Part shown: positions 1 through 7,246 of the stretch, in pieces
Layout: each line of letters opens with the position of its first letter
Position numbering within the stretch: the stretch's first letter is position 1
Assembly: GCA_963204845.1 (NCBI GenBank)
Contig: CAUJIL010000218.1
Coordinates: forward strand, 1-17,474
Source of the DNA: Pseudomonadota bacterium
Lineage (GTDB): Bacteria; Pseudomonadota; Gammaproteobacteria; Pseudomonadales; UBA5518
Reading direction: 5' to 3'
DNA length: 17,474 bases
The notes under the pieces: generated by a model
What the model saw: the letters and a program-made list of their open reading frames with translations, nothing else
Database searches by the model: none
Told to the model about the DNA's origin: nothing
Made by a program: the position numbers and the translations under genes

Positions 1-94
1 GTCCCCGTAGGTTCGGCCTGTGGCCGAACAGTGTCCCCGTAGGTTCGGCCTGTGGCCGAACAGTGTCCCCGTAGGTTCGGCCTGTGGCCGAACA
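1..94 (+). repeat. Tandem array of three identical REP elements (subfamily A), cut by left edge
   Basis: Three identical elements lie at 7-30, 39-62 and 71-94 with an exact 32-base period. Each has a GTAG head, the stem arm GTTCGGCC, the loop TGT, the matching arm GGCCGAAC and a final A. The 8-base spacer GTGTCCCC is also identical between copies, and the window begins inside one such spacer, so the array probably continues to the left. A GTAG head before a short palindrome is the hallmark of REP sequences mobilised by RAYT (REP-associated tyrosine transposases). Identical spacers point to local duplication rather than separate insertions. The array lies downstream of the molybdopterin oxidoreductase gene. 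Confidence 0.9.
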
Positions 95-95
95 A

Positions 96-119
96 TGTAC
101 GGGCACAGCCCGGACCGAC
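96..119 (-). repeat. Degenerate REP element (subfamily B), inverted
   Basis: Read on the minus strand this is a subfamily B element: head, arm GTCCGGGC, loop TGT, arm GCCCGGAC, final A. One stem base is changed (A at 99 where intact copies have C) and the head reads GTCG instead of GTAG. It sits one base after the last A element at 71-94, tail to tail, and forms a BIME-like pair with it. Its head points at the 3' end of the oxidoreductase gene 57 bases away. Confidence 0.8.
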
Positions 120-176
120 AGTCGCCTGGCCCGATCGCCGCGCTGCGCTTGATCATAGACGCCCGCCGCGGACGGG

Positions 177-2351
177 TCAGCCGCCGGACGTGGCCTTCTC
201 CAACCGCACCCAGATCCCCGAGAGGTGCGACATCGCCGAGAGCGGGTCGATGTTCTCGCGCCCGTCGCCGGCCAGCCAGTTCGAGTTCACGCCCGGGTGC
301 CTGCGCGCGTGCGAAAGCCCCTCGGCGTCGCGATGCCCCCAGCACTGCGGGATCGCGATAGTGCGCGGCATGATCTCGTCGCTGATGCGCACCGGGATCT
401 CGATGCGCCCGAAATCCGAGCGCACCACCAGCGCGTCGCCGTTGGCCACCGCCAGCTCCGCCGCGTCGCGGGGGTGCAACCAGGCGTAGTTGGTCTCGTC
501 CTTGACCAGCCGCGGCACGTTGGCCGAGGCGGAGTTCATGCGCTTGATCTCGCGCTTGCCGATCAGCTTGAACTCGCCGACGCGCCGGCACTCCTCGTCG
601 TAGCGTTCCGCGGCGTGCGTGGCGAAGCGCCCGGCCCACGCGGCGGGTGCGAGGTCCACCTTGCCGTCGGCGGTCAGCACGCGGTCGGTACCCAGGAAAT
701 TGCCGCCCGCGTTGGGCGGCAGCAGCATTCCGTGCGGGTGCTCGCGCCGGAAGATCGCGCGCCCGGGCAGGCCGCCCTTTTTCAGCATGCCATCGATGAG
801 TTTCTCGGGCGTCAGCGCCAGGCGCCGCAGCCAGGGCCGCCGCGCGCAAGCAAGCCGCGTGTTCAGCCGCAGCAGCGCCGCCAGCGGCCGTTTGCCGAAC
901 ATCGTGATCCCCGCGGCCTCGGCGAGGCGGCTATAGATCCACCACTCGTGGCGCACCTCCGGGGGCGCCTCGACGACCGCGTCGGTGTAGGTCATGTACG
1001 GTACCGGCGTGTTCGCCGTGAAGCTCTGCAGCGCATACGGCAACTCGGCGCGCTCCAGCCAGGTGGGTGCCGGCAGCACGTAGTGCGCCAGGCTTCCGAG
1101 CTCGTTGCGGAACAGGTCGATGCTGACCAGCAGTTCCAGCCCCGCGAAGGCGCGGTCGAGCCGCCCGTTGGGGTTGCTGCAGGCGAGCAGCGGGTTGCTG
1201 GCCTCGACGATCAGGCCGCGCACGCGGCCGGACTCCATGTCCTCGGCCAGCATGCCCGAGGGCTGCAGGCCGACGATGCTGGGCAGGCCGTCCTCGCGCA
1301 CCACCCGCGTCAGCAGCTCGCCCCCGTCCTTGACCTGTTTGGCCATGTCGAACAGGCCCTGACCCATCAGCGTGCCGCCGGCGCGGTCCAGGTTGCCCGA
1401 GATCGCGTTGATGGCCTCGAGCAGCCAGAAGCAGAAGGTGCCGCTGCGGCCCTGGTTCACGCCGGTGGCCATGTAAAGCGCCGCGGCACCCGAGGCGCGG
1501 TGCGTCTCGACCAGTTCCACCAGCGTAGCGGCGGGGATGCCGGTGACCGCGACCTGGCGCTCGGGCGTCCAGGGTTCCACGGCCTGCCGCAGCTCCTCGA
1601 AGCCGCGCATGTGGGCGGCCACGCGCGCGGCGTCGACACCGCCGCGCTGGATCAGCTCGCGGCAGAAGGCCGCCAGGAAGAACACGTCGGTGTCCGGGCG
1701 GATGAACAGGTGCTCGCCCGCCTGCGCGGTCTCGATGCGCCGCGGGTTCAGGAAGACCACGCGCCCGCCGCGCTTCACGATGCCCTTGAGCCGCTGCACC
1801 GGCTGCGGCAGGTGGTAGAGCGTATTGCCGGAGACGGCCGGGTTCGCGCCGATCACCATCAGGAAGCGGCAGTTGTCGACGTCCGGATACGCCAAGCGGA
1901 ACGGCGAGCCGTACATGTCCTCGCCGACGCGGAACTTGTTGGTGGTGTCGCAGGTGCCGGTGCCGTAGAAGCGGCGCGAGCCGAGCGCCTGGTAGAACGC
2001 ATTGCGGAACATCGGCGCCAGCAGGTTGGCGCCGCCCGCGGAGCCCACCAGGTTGCCGAAGGCGTCGGGCCCGTGGTGGTCGGCGATGGCACGGATGCGC
2101 TGACCGATCTCGCGGATCGCCTGCTCCCAGCCGATGGACTCCCACCGGCTGCCGCTGCGCTTCATGGGTTGCGTGATGCGGTCGGAGCTGTTCTGTACCT
2201 TGTCGAAGTGGATGCCCTTCACGCAGGAGTAGCCCTTGCTCACGACGTGCGCACGATCGGGCCGTATGGCGACGACCCGGTTGCCGTCTACATCCACCTC
2301 GAGGCCGCAGGTTGCCTCGCAGGTACGGCAGAAGGTGATGCGGGTCTGCAT
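177..2351 (-). CDS. Molybdopterin-dependent oxidoreductase (DMSO reductase family)
   Basis: This 724-residue protein resembles catalytic subunits of the molybdenum bis-MGD (DMSO reductase) family. The N-terminus carries a [4Fe-4S] site with Cys8, Cys11, Cys15 and Cys43 (CxxCx3Cx27C), followed by the usual domains; a C-terminal dinucleotide-binding domain includes 'LHPRDAAELAVANGDALVV'. Cys134, in the stretch GTGTCDTTNKF, is a candidate Mo ligand by position, but this is an inference. There is no Tat or Sec signal, so the enzyme is probably cytoplasmic. The ATG start at 2351 is preceded by GGAG at a spacing of 9 bases. No iron-sulfur or membrane partner subunit lies beside it, so the electron partner and substrate cannot be told. 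It is downstream of, and on the same strand as, the M48 protease gene, with a 66-base gap that holds a REP pair. The family call is firm; the substrate is unknown. Confidence 0.9.
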   Translation of the reverse strand: MQTRITFCRTCEATCGLEVDVDGNRVVAIRPDRAHVVSKGYSCVKGIHFDKVQNSSDRITQPMKRSGSRWESIGWEQAIREIGQRIRAIADHHGPDAFGNLVGSAGGANLLAPMFRNAFYQALGSRRFYGTGTCDTTNKFRVGEDMYGSPFRLAYPDVDNCRFLMVIGANPAVSGNTLYHLPQPVQRLKGIVKRGGRVVFLNPRRIETAQAGEHLFIRPDTDVFFLAAFCRELIQRGGVDAARVAAHMRGFEELRQAVEPWTPERQVAVTGIPAATLVELVETHRASGAAALYMATGVNQGRSGTFCFWLLEAINAISGNLDRAGGTLMGQGLFDMAKQVKDGGELLTRVVREDGLPSIVGLQPSGMLAEDMESGRVRGLIVEASNPLLACSNPNGRLDRAFAGLELLVSIDLFRNELGSLAHYVLPAPTWLERAELPYALQSFTANTPVPYMTYTDAVVEAPPEVRHEWWIYSRLAEAAGITMFGKRPLAALLRLNTRLACARRPWLRRLALTPEKLIDGMLKKGGLPGRAIFRREHPHGMLLPPNAGGNFLGTDRVLTADGKVDLAPAAWAGRFATHAAERYDEECRRVGEFKLIGKREIKRMNSASANVPRLVKDETNYAWLHPRDAAELAVANGDALVVRSDFGRIEIPVRISDEIMPRTIAIPQCWGHRDAEGLSHARRHPGVNSNWLAGDGRENIDPLSAMSHLSGIWVRLEKATSGG

Positions 2352-2368
2352 TGTGGTTATCTCCGCCC

Positions 2369-2392
2369 GATGTCACAGGCAGTGGCCGAACA
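2369..2392 (+). repeat. Decayed REP element (subfamily A), 3' half intact
   Basis: The right half matches subfamily A exactly (loop-end GT, arm GGCCGAAC at 2384-2391, final A), while the left half keeps only scattered matches and has lost the GTAG head. It is paired tail to tail with the intact B element at 2398-2421, separated by 5 bases, in the same order as the other pairs in the window. Confidence 0.6.
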
Positions 2393-2397
2393 ATACA

Positions 2398-2421
2398 TGT
2401 CCGGGCACAGCCCGGACCTAC
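2398..2421 (-). repeat. REP element (subfamily B) whose GTAG head contains the M48 stop codon
   Basis: This is a perfect subfamily B copy: on the minus strand GTAG (2421-2418), arm GTCCGGGC, loop TGT, arm GCCCGGAC, final A. The TAG of the head (2420-2418) is the stop codon of the M48 protease gene, and the G of the head is the third base of its last codon, CTG. The hairpin therefore begins directly after the stop, where it could stabilise the mRNA 3' end or slow the terminating ribosome. Confidence 0.92.
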
Positions 2422-3887
2422 AGATCGATTTCCTTGCGCATCGCGCGGATGTCGGTGATGCGCGCCTGGACGCTGGCGCTGGTGTGGAAATCGCCGGCGG
2501 CAAGGTCGAGCGCGTACCCGAGCTGCCGTTCGGCCTGGTCCAGCGCGCCGTTGAGGATGAAGTACTCGGCGCGCGCGCGGTGCAGATCGATGATTTGCCC
2601 AGCGAGTCCGCGCGCCTCGGCGAGCTCGTACCACACCTGCGGATCGGTGCCGCGGCGCTGTGCGTGCTCGGTCAGCACGCGCGCCGCCTGGCGCGCGTCG
2701 CCTTGGCGCTGCAGCGCCGCCGCGAACGCCATCGTGAGCGGGTGATTGCCCGGGTTCACGGCCAACTGGCGGCGTAGCCGCTCGACCGCCGTTGCGGTGT
2801 CGTTGGCTGCGAGGTCGATCTCGGCCGCCGCCAGTACGTAGGCGATGCGCTCGGGGTCTTGCTGCAGCAATGGCGAGAGCGTGCGCCGCGCCTGTTCCAG
2901 TTCGTTCGCGCGCGCCAGTGCCAGCGCGAGGCCGTAGACATTGCCGGTCGAATCCTCGCCGTGCTTGTCGATCTCGGCGCGAAAACGCTTGATCGCGAAA
3001 CCGGGCGTTTCGGCGAACGCGAGCTGGACGCGCGCGCGCATCAGCGCGAAATCCACGCTATCGTGACGTCCGTCGTCGGCGGGGAAGTTGCGTGCCCGGT
3101 TGCGTGAATCCGCCACGCGGCTCTCGGTCACCGGGTGCGAGAGCAGGAACTCCGGCGGGCGCTGCCCCGCGTAGCGCAGCGATTCGAGCATGCGGGTGAA
3201 CATCCGCGGCATGCCCTCGGCATCGTAGCCGGCCGCCACCAGCGTCTGCATCCCGAGGCGGTCGGCCTCGCGCTCGTGCGCGCGGCTGAAGCGAAGTTGC
3301 TGCTGCTGGATCGCGGCCTGGGTGGCCGTGATCGCCGCCATACCCGCGTTGCCACCCGAGGTTGCCGCGACGACCAGGCTGCCGAGCAGCGCCAGCATGT
3401 TCGGCACCGCGTTGCTGCGCGCTTCCTCGATGCCGCGCGCGAAGTGCCGCTGGCTGAGGTGCGCGAGTTCGTGCGCTATCACCGAGGCCAGCTCGTCCTC
3501 GTGCGCGGCGTGCAGCAGCAGGCCGTTGTGGATGCCGACCACGCCGCCGGGAACCGCGAAGGCGTTGATGGTCTGGTTCTCCACCACGACCACGTCCAGG
3601 CGCGCATCGCTCAGCTCGCTGTGCGAGGCGAGGTCGAACACCACGTGCTCGAGGTAATCCGCCAGCAGCGGATCGGAGGTCGTGCGCACCTGGCCGCGGA
3701 ACATGCGCAGCCACGCCTGCCCCAGCTTGCGCTCGACCTGTGGCGAGACCACCGCGGAGGAGGCGTCGCCGAGCGCCGGCAGTTCGATGTCGACGGCGCG
3801 CGCCGTCTGCCATCCGATGGCCAACGCGAGGCCGCCGGCGGCGATGAAGAGCGAGCGAGCGGAGGCGCTGGCGAGGGAAAACGGCAC
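2418..3887 (-). CDS. bepA: BepA-like periplasmic M48 family metalloprotease with TPR domain
   Basis: From the GTG at 3887 the protein has 489 residues, close to E. coli BepA (YfgC). It begins with a signal sequence (about residues 10-32, ending near TARA). The M48 zinc site is HELAH (His139, Glu140, His143), with the third ligand probably Glu207 in EREADRLG. The conserved LLSHPVTESR stretch follows, and roughly residues 270-489 are TPR-like helical repeats. BepA-type proteins act in the periplasm on outer-membrane protein assembly, degrading or maturing stalled LptD and BAM clients. An in-frame TTG at 3950 would add 21 residues before the signal sequence; GTG 3887 is preferred because the signal sequence then begins the protein and GGAGG lies 12 bases upstream. 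The stop codon is part of a REP element. The gene is divergent from the TusA-family gene. Confidence 0.92.
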   Translation of the reverse strand: MPFSLASASARSLFIAAGGLALAIGWQTARAVDIELPALGDASSAVVSPQVERKLGQAWLRMFRGQVRTTSDPLLADYLEHVVFDLASHSELSDARLDVVVVENQTINAFAVPGGVVGIHNGLLLHAAHEDELASVIAHELAHLSQRHFARGIEEARSNAVPNMLALLGSLVVAATSGGNAGMAAITATQAAIQQQQLRFSRAHEREADRLGMQTLVAAGYDAEGMPRMFTRMLESLRYAGQRPPEFLLSHPVTESRVADSRNRARNFPADDGRHDSVDFALMRARVQLAFAETPGFAIKRFRAEIDKHGEDSTGNVYGLALALARANELEQARRTLSPLLQQDPERIAYVLAAAEIDLAANDTATAVERLRRQLAVNPGNHPLTMAFAAALQRQGDARQAARVLTEHAQRRGTDPQVWYELAEARGLAGQIIDLHRARAEYFILNGALDQAERQLGYALDLAAGDFHTSASVQARITDIRAMRKEIDL

Positions 3888-3961
3888 GGGGAATTCAGGC
3901 CTCCGCTGTGGATTGCACGGGTTGCGGGCTTGGATTGGCCGGTGGGGCAAAGATTCCCCGC

Positions 3962-3990
3962 TTGGGACGCCGGATCGCGGTAGTTATACT
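3962..3990 (+). promoter_or_regulatory. Putative sigma-70 promoter of the TusA-family gene
   Basis: A -35 box TTGGGA (3962-3967, 4 of 6 consensus bases) is followed after exactly 17 bases by a -10 box TATACT (3985-3990, 5 of 6). Transcription would start near 3997, giving a leader of about 40 bases before the ATG at 4036. On the other strand TATAAC (3988-3983) overlaps the same -10 and could serve the divergent M48 gene, but no good -35 box accompanies it. Confidence 0.55.
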
Positions 3991-4035
3991 ACAACGCCGA
4001 CCGTCCGGGGCGGCCGCACGCACGGAGACCGATCG

Positions 4036-4263
4036 ATGCACGAGGTGGACGCCCGTGGCATGTCCTGCCCGCTGCCGCTGCTCAAGGCCAAGAAGGCGCT
4101 GAACGCGATGTCGCCCGGCGAGCGCGTGCGCGTGCTGAGCACGGACGCCGGTTCGGTGCGCGATTTCCGGGTCTTCTGCGAACAGAGCGGCAACCTGCTG
4201 CTCGAGGCTTCGTGCGAGGACGGCGTCTACACGCACGTGCTGCAGAAGCGCGTGGCCGGCTGA
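4036..4263 (+). CDS. TusA-family sulfurtransferase (sulfur carrier)
   Basis: This 75-residue protein is the length of TusA/SirA-like sulfur carriers. It has the family's N-terminal CPxP motif: Cys11 in the stretch RGMSCPLPLLKAKKAL is the expected persulfide-carrying residue. Such proteins are cytoplasmic and pass sulfane sulfur to partners such as the tRNA 2-thiouridine machinery, molybdenum cofactor enzymes or sulfur oxidation enzymes. The ATG at 4036 is preceded by GGAGA (4024-4028) at 7 bases. The gene is divergent from the BepA-like gene and 54 bases upstream of the M16 protease gene. From memory, Pseudomonas aeruginosa has the same divergent pair (PA1005 protease, PA1006 TusA-like), and PA1006 was linked there to molybdenum homeostasis and nitrate use, so this may be that paralogue rather than tusA proper. 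Confidence 0.92.
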   Translation: MHEVDARGMSCPLPLLKAKKALNAMSPGERVRVLSTDAGSVRDFRVFCEQSGNLLLEASCEDGVYTHVLQKRVAG

Positions 4264-4279
4264 GCGTTCAGTAGAACGC
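4264..4279 (+). other. Small hairpin after the TusA-family gene
   Basis: GCGTTC (4264-4269), loop AGTA and GAACGC (4274-4279) form a perfect 6-base-pair stem starting directly after the TGA. No T-run follows, so it is not a standard intrinsic terminator. It may mark the mRNA 3' end or partly attenuate read-through into the M16 gene. Confidence 0.35.
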
Positions 4280-4317
4280 GCCCGGTATCCCCGGAACCAA
4301 TCGATCGCGGAGTCCTG

Positions 4318-7209
4318 ATGCGCACCCCGAAGTCCCTGCGTTTGTTCGTGCTGCCCTTGCTATGCGTCGTGCTCGCGGCCTGCGTCGCGGTGCCGGCGCC
4401 GCCTCCGGCGGTGGTCGCCAGTCCGCAGGACACGCGCGCGTACCGTTACCTGGAGCTGCCGAACCGCATGCGGGTGCTGCTGGTCTCCGACCCGCAGACC
4501 GACAAGGCCGCCGCCAGCCTGTTGGTGCGCGCCGGCAGCGGCAACGATCCGGCGCATCGCCAGGGGCTGGCGCATTTCCTCGAGCACATGCTGTTCCTCG
4601 GGACGAACAAGTACCCGGACCCCGGCGAATACCAGGAGTTCATCAACGCGCACGGAGGCTCGCACAACGCCTATACCGGCATCGACCGCACCAACTATTT
4701 CTTCAGCGTCGAGCCTGCGAGCCTGGAGCCCGCGCTCGATCGCTTCGCGCAGTTCTTCGTCGCGCCGCTGTTCGATCCGGCCTACGTCGAGCGCGAGGCG
4801 AACGCGGTGGATTCCGAGTACCGGTTGGGACTGAAGGACGATGGGCGCCGTGAGTTCGACGTGCTGCGCGAACTCGTGCGTCCGGAGCACCCGCTCGCCA
4901 AGCTCGGGGTGGGCAACCTGCAGACGCTGGACGCCGGGAAAGGTGATTTGCGCGCCGACCTGCTGGCGTTTCACGCGCGCTACTACAGCGCCGCGCTGAT
5001 GACGCTGGTCGTGTTGGGGAGCGAGTCGCTCGACGGGCTGCAGGCGCTGGTCGAGCAGCGTTTCGGTGCGGTCGCGGACCGCGGGCAGGACGAACTGCGC
5101 GACGTGGCGTCGATGTTCGCGCCGGGCACGTTGCCGCTCGAGGTGCGGATCCGTCCCGAGAAGGAGTTGCGCGAGCTGACGCTGCTGTTCCCGCTGCCGT
5201 CGGCGCGTGAGCGCTACGCGGCCAAGCCGCTCGAGTACATCGGCAACCTGCTCGGGCACGAGGGGCCTGGCAGCGTGCTGGCGGTGCTGAAGGCGCGTGG
5301 TCTCGCCGAGAGCCTGAGCGCTGGCGCCGGACTCGATCTCTACGGCGAGGACGCGTTCCAGGTGAGCCTGCAGCTCACGCCCGCGGGCGTGGAGCGCTAC
5401 CGCGAGATCGTCGCGCTGGTGTTGCGGGCGGTCGAGGGACTGCGCGGCGGGGTCGACGAGTGGCGCTTCCGCGAACAGGGCGAGCTCGCGGCGCTGGGGT
5501 TCCGTTTCCGCGAGAAGGGCAGTCCGACGTCGGCGGTGATCGGTCTGGCCGAGTCGCTGCAGCAGTACCCGGTGGCCGACGCGCTGCGCGGGCCCTACGT
5601 GTACAGCGACTACGATCCGCAGCTGATCGCCACCTACCTCGGTTACCTGCGCCCGGACAACCTGCTGCTGACGCTGTCGCACCGCGAGGCGGCGACCGAC
5701 CGCACCAGCCGCTGGTTCGAGACGCCCTACGGTTTGAGCCCTCTGGACGGCGCCGCGCTCGCGCGCGAGGCGGAGGCGGTCGCGGCGCCGCTCGCCCTGC
5801 CGCGGCCGAACGAATTCGTACCGCGCCGTGTCGAATCGAAACCGGCCGCCGGGGCGCGCGAGCGCCCGGTGGTGCTGGAGGACTCGGCGGGACTGCGGCT
5901 GTGGCATCTGCAGGACACGGTGTTCGGTGTGCCGCGTGCCTCGGTGCTGCTGCAACTGCTGTCACCGGTGCCGGGGCGCAGCGCACGCGACGCCGCGCTC
6001 GCGGTGCTGCACGCGCGGCTGGTCGACGACGCGTTGAACGAGTATGCGTACCCGGCCACGCTGGCCGGCCTGGAGTACGCGGTCGAGCCGGGTTCGCGCG
6101 GGCTGACGGTGCGTCTCGGCGGCTTCGATGACCGGCAGTCGCTGTTGCTGGGCACGGTGCTCGAGGCGCTGCGGCGCGAGCGTTTCGACCCGGAGCGCTT
6201 CGCCGCGATCCGCACCGAACTGTTGCGCGAGTGGGGCAACAGCGCGCGGCGGCGCCCCTACGAGCAGTTGATCGACGAGATGCGCGTGAGTCTGGTCGCG
6301 CGCAGCTACCGTGATGCGGACCTGCGCGCGGCGCTCGAGGGCGTTGGACCCGAGGATCTCGCGCGCTTCGTCGGCGAGCTGCACGGGGCGGTGACGCTGG
6401 AGATGCTGGTGCACGGCAACCACACCGCATCCGAGGCGCAGGCGCTCGCGCGCCTGGCGCGCGAGGCGCTGGGTTCGCCGCCCGCGGCGGTGGTGCCGCC
6501 GGTCGAGGTGCTCGCGTTGCGGAGTGAATCGCTGGCGCGCGGCATCACGGTCGATCACCCGGACTCGGCGCTGATGCTCTATGTGCAGGGCGCCGACGGC
6601 AGCGATGAGGAGCGCGCGCGGGTGGCGCTGCACGCGCAGATCCTCGGCGCGGCGTTCTTCAACGAGCTGCGCACCGAGCAGCAGCTCGGTTACGTGACGT
6701 TCGCGCAGAACTACCCGCTGCATCGCGTGCCGGGGATGGTCTTCGCGGTGCAGTCGCCGGTGGCTTCCCCGCGCGCGCTTGCGCAAGCGTTCGAGGCATT
6801 CCTGGCCGGGCAACGGGCGGCGGCCGCGCAACTCGACGAGGCGACGTTCGCGCGCCATCGACGCTCGCTCGCCGAGCGCCTGCGCGAGCGGCCGAAGTCG
6901 CTCGGCGAGGCGAGCCAGCGGCTGTGGGCGGAGATCGGCATCGGCGCCTGGGACTTCGACGATCGCGAGCGCATCGCGGCGGCGGTCGAGCGCGTCAGCC
7001 GCGAGCAGTGGCTGCGCCACTTCGGCGAACAGATCGCGGCGGCCGAACGGCGCGGGGTGTGGTTCTGGAGCGAGGGCAGCGCGCACGCCGGCGACACCGG
7101 CCGCGCACCGGCGGGCAGGGCCGTGGCGCCCGGCTGGCCGGCGGGCCGGCCGATGTACCGTTTCGAGCGCCCGTCCACAGTGCAGGATCCGTCGGCGGCA
7201 CTACACTAG
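4318..7209 (+). CDS. M16 family zinc protease (pitrilysin/insulysin type), predicted lipoprotein
   Basis: At 963 residues this matches single-chain M16A proteases such as E. coli pitrilysin (962). The inverted zinc motif HxxEH is HFLEH (His86, Glu89, His90), and Glu167 in NAVDSEY is the distal ligand, 81 residues after the first His exactly as in pitrilysin. The C-terminal half has ELRTEQQLGY (Arg785, Tyr792), which matches the substrate-binding Arg/Tyr pair of insulysin. The N-terminus is a hydrophobic signal ending in the lipobox LAAC, with Cys22 as the predicted lipidated residue, so the enzyme is probably anchored in the envelope, unlike soluble periplasmic pitrilysin. The ATG at 4318 has GGAG (4309-4312) upstream. 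It degrades small peptides by family analogy. It probably shares a transcript with the TusA-family gene. Confidence 0.95.
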   Translation: MRTPKSLRLFVLPLLCVVLAACVAVPAPPPAVVASPQDTRAYRYLELPNRMRVLLVSDPQTDKAAASLLVRAGSGNDPAHRQGLAHFLEHMLFLGTNKYPDPGEYQEFINAHGGSHNAYTGIDRTNYFFSVEPASLEPALDRFAQFFVAPLFDPAYVEREANAVDSEYRLGLKDDGRREFDVLRELVRPEHPLAKLGVGNLQTLDAGKGDLRADLLAFHARYYSAALMTLVVLGSESLDGLQALVEQRFGAVADRGQDELRDVASMFAPGTLPLEVRIRPEKELRELTLLFPLPSARERYAAKPLEYIGNLLGHEGPGSVLAVLKARGLAESLSAGAGLDLYGEDAFQVSLQLTPAGVERYREIVALVLRAVEGLRGGVDEWRFREQGELAALGFRFREKGSPTSAVIGLAESLQQYPVADALRGPYVYSDYDPQLIATYLGYLRPDNLLLTLSHREAATDRTSRWFETPYGLSPLDGAALAREAEAVAAPLALPRPNEFVPRRVESKPAAGARERPVVLEDSAGLRLWHLQDTVFGVPRASVLLQLLSPVPGRSARDAALAVLHARLVDDALNEYAYPATLAGLEYAVEPGSRGLTVRLGGFDDRQSLLLGTVLEALRRERFDPERFAAIRTELLREWGNSARRRPYEQLIDEMRVSLVARSYRDADLRAALEGVGPEDLARFVGELHGAVTLEMLVHGNHTASEAQALARLAREALGSPPAAVVPPVEVLALRSESLARGITVDHPDSALMLYVQGADGSDEERARVALHAQILGAAFFNELRTEQQLGYVTFAQNYPLHRVPGMVFAVQSPVASPRALAQAFEAFLAGQRAAAAQLDEATFARHRRSLAERLRERPKSLGEASQRLWAEIGIGAWDFDDRERIAAAVERVSREQWLRHFGEQIAAAERRGVWFWSEGSAHAGDTGRAPAGRAVAPGWPAGRPMYRFERPSTVQDPSAALH

Positions 7210-7246
7210 ACGCTGACGCCTCGCCCGCTGCAGGCCGCGCAAGCCG

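Noticed and set aside
1..94. CRISPR-like array, because of the 32-base period
   Set aside because: The spacers are identical and only 8 bases long, and the unit is a GTAG-headed palindrome found elsewhere in both orientations; no cas gene is present.
225..2777. Very long plus-strand open frame (850 codons) across the oxidoreductase and the end of the M48 gene
   Set aside because: It is antisense to two well-recognised genes, its translation is Arg/Ala/His/Gly-rich without motifs, and high GC content produces such open frames.
4360..5955. Minus-strand open frame inside the M16 gene
   Set aside because: Arg/Gln-rich shadow of a gene with intact catalytic residues.
7202..7207. TACACT as -10 box for the receiver gene
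   Set aside because: It overlaps the M16 stop codon and has no -35 match at 17 bases (AGTGCA); too weak to list.
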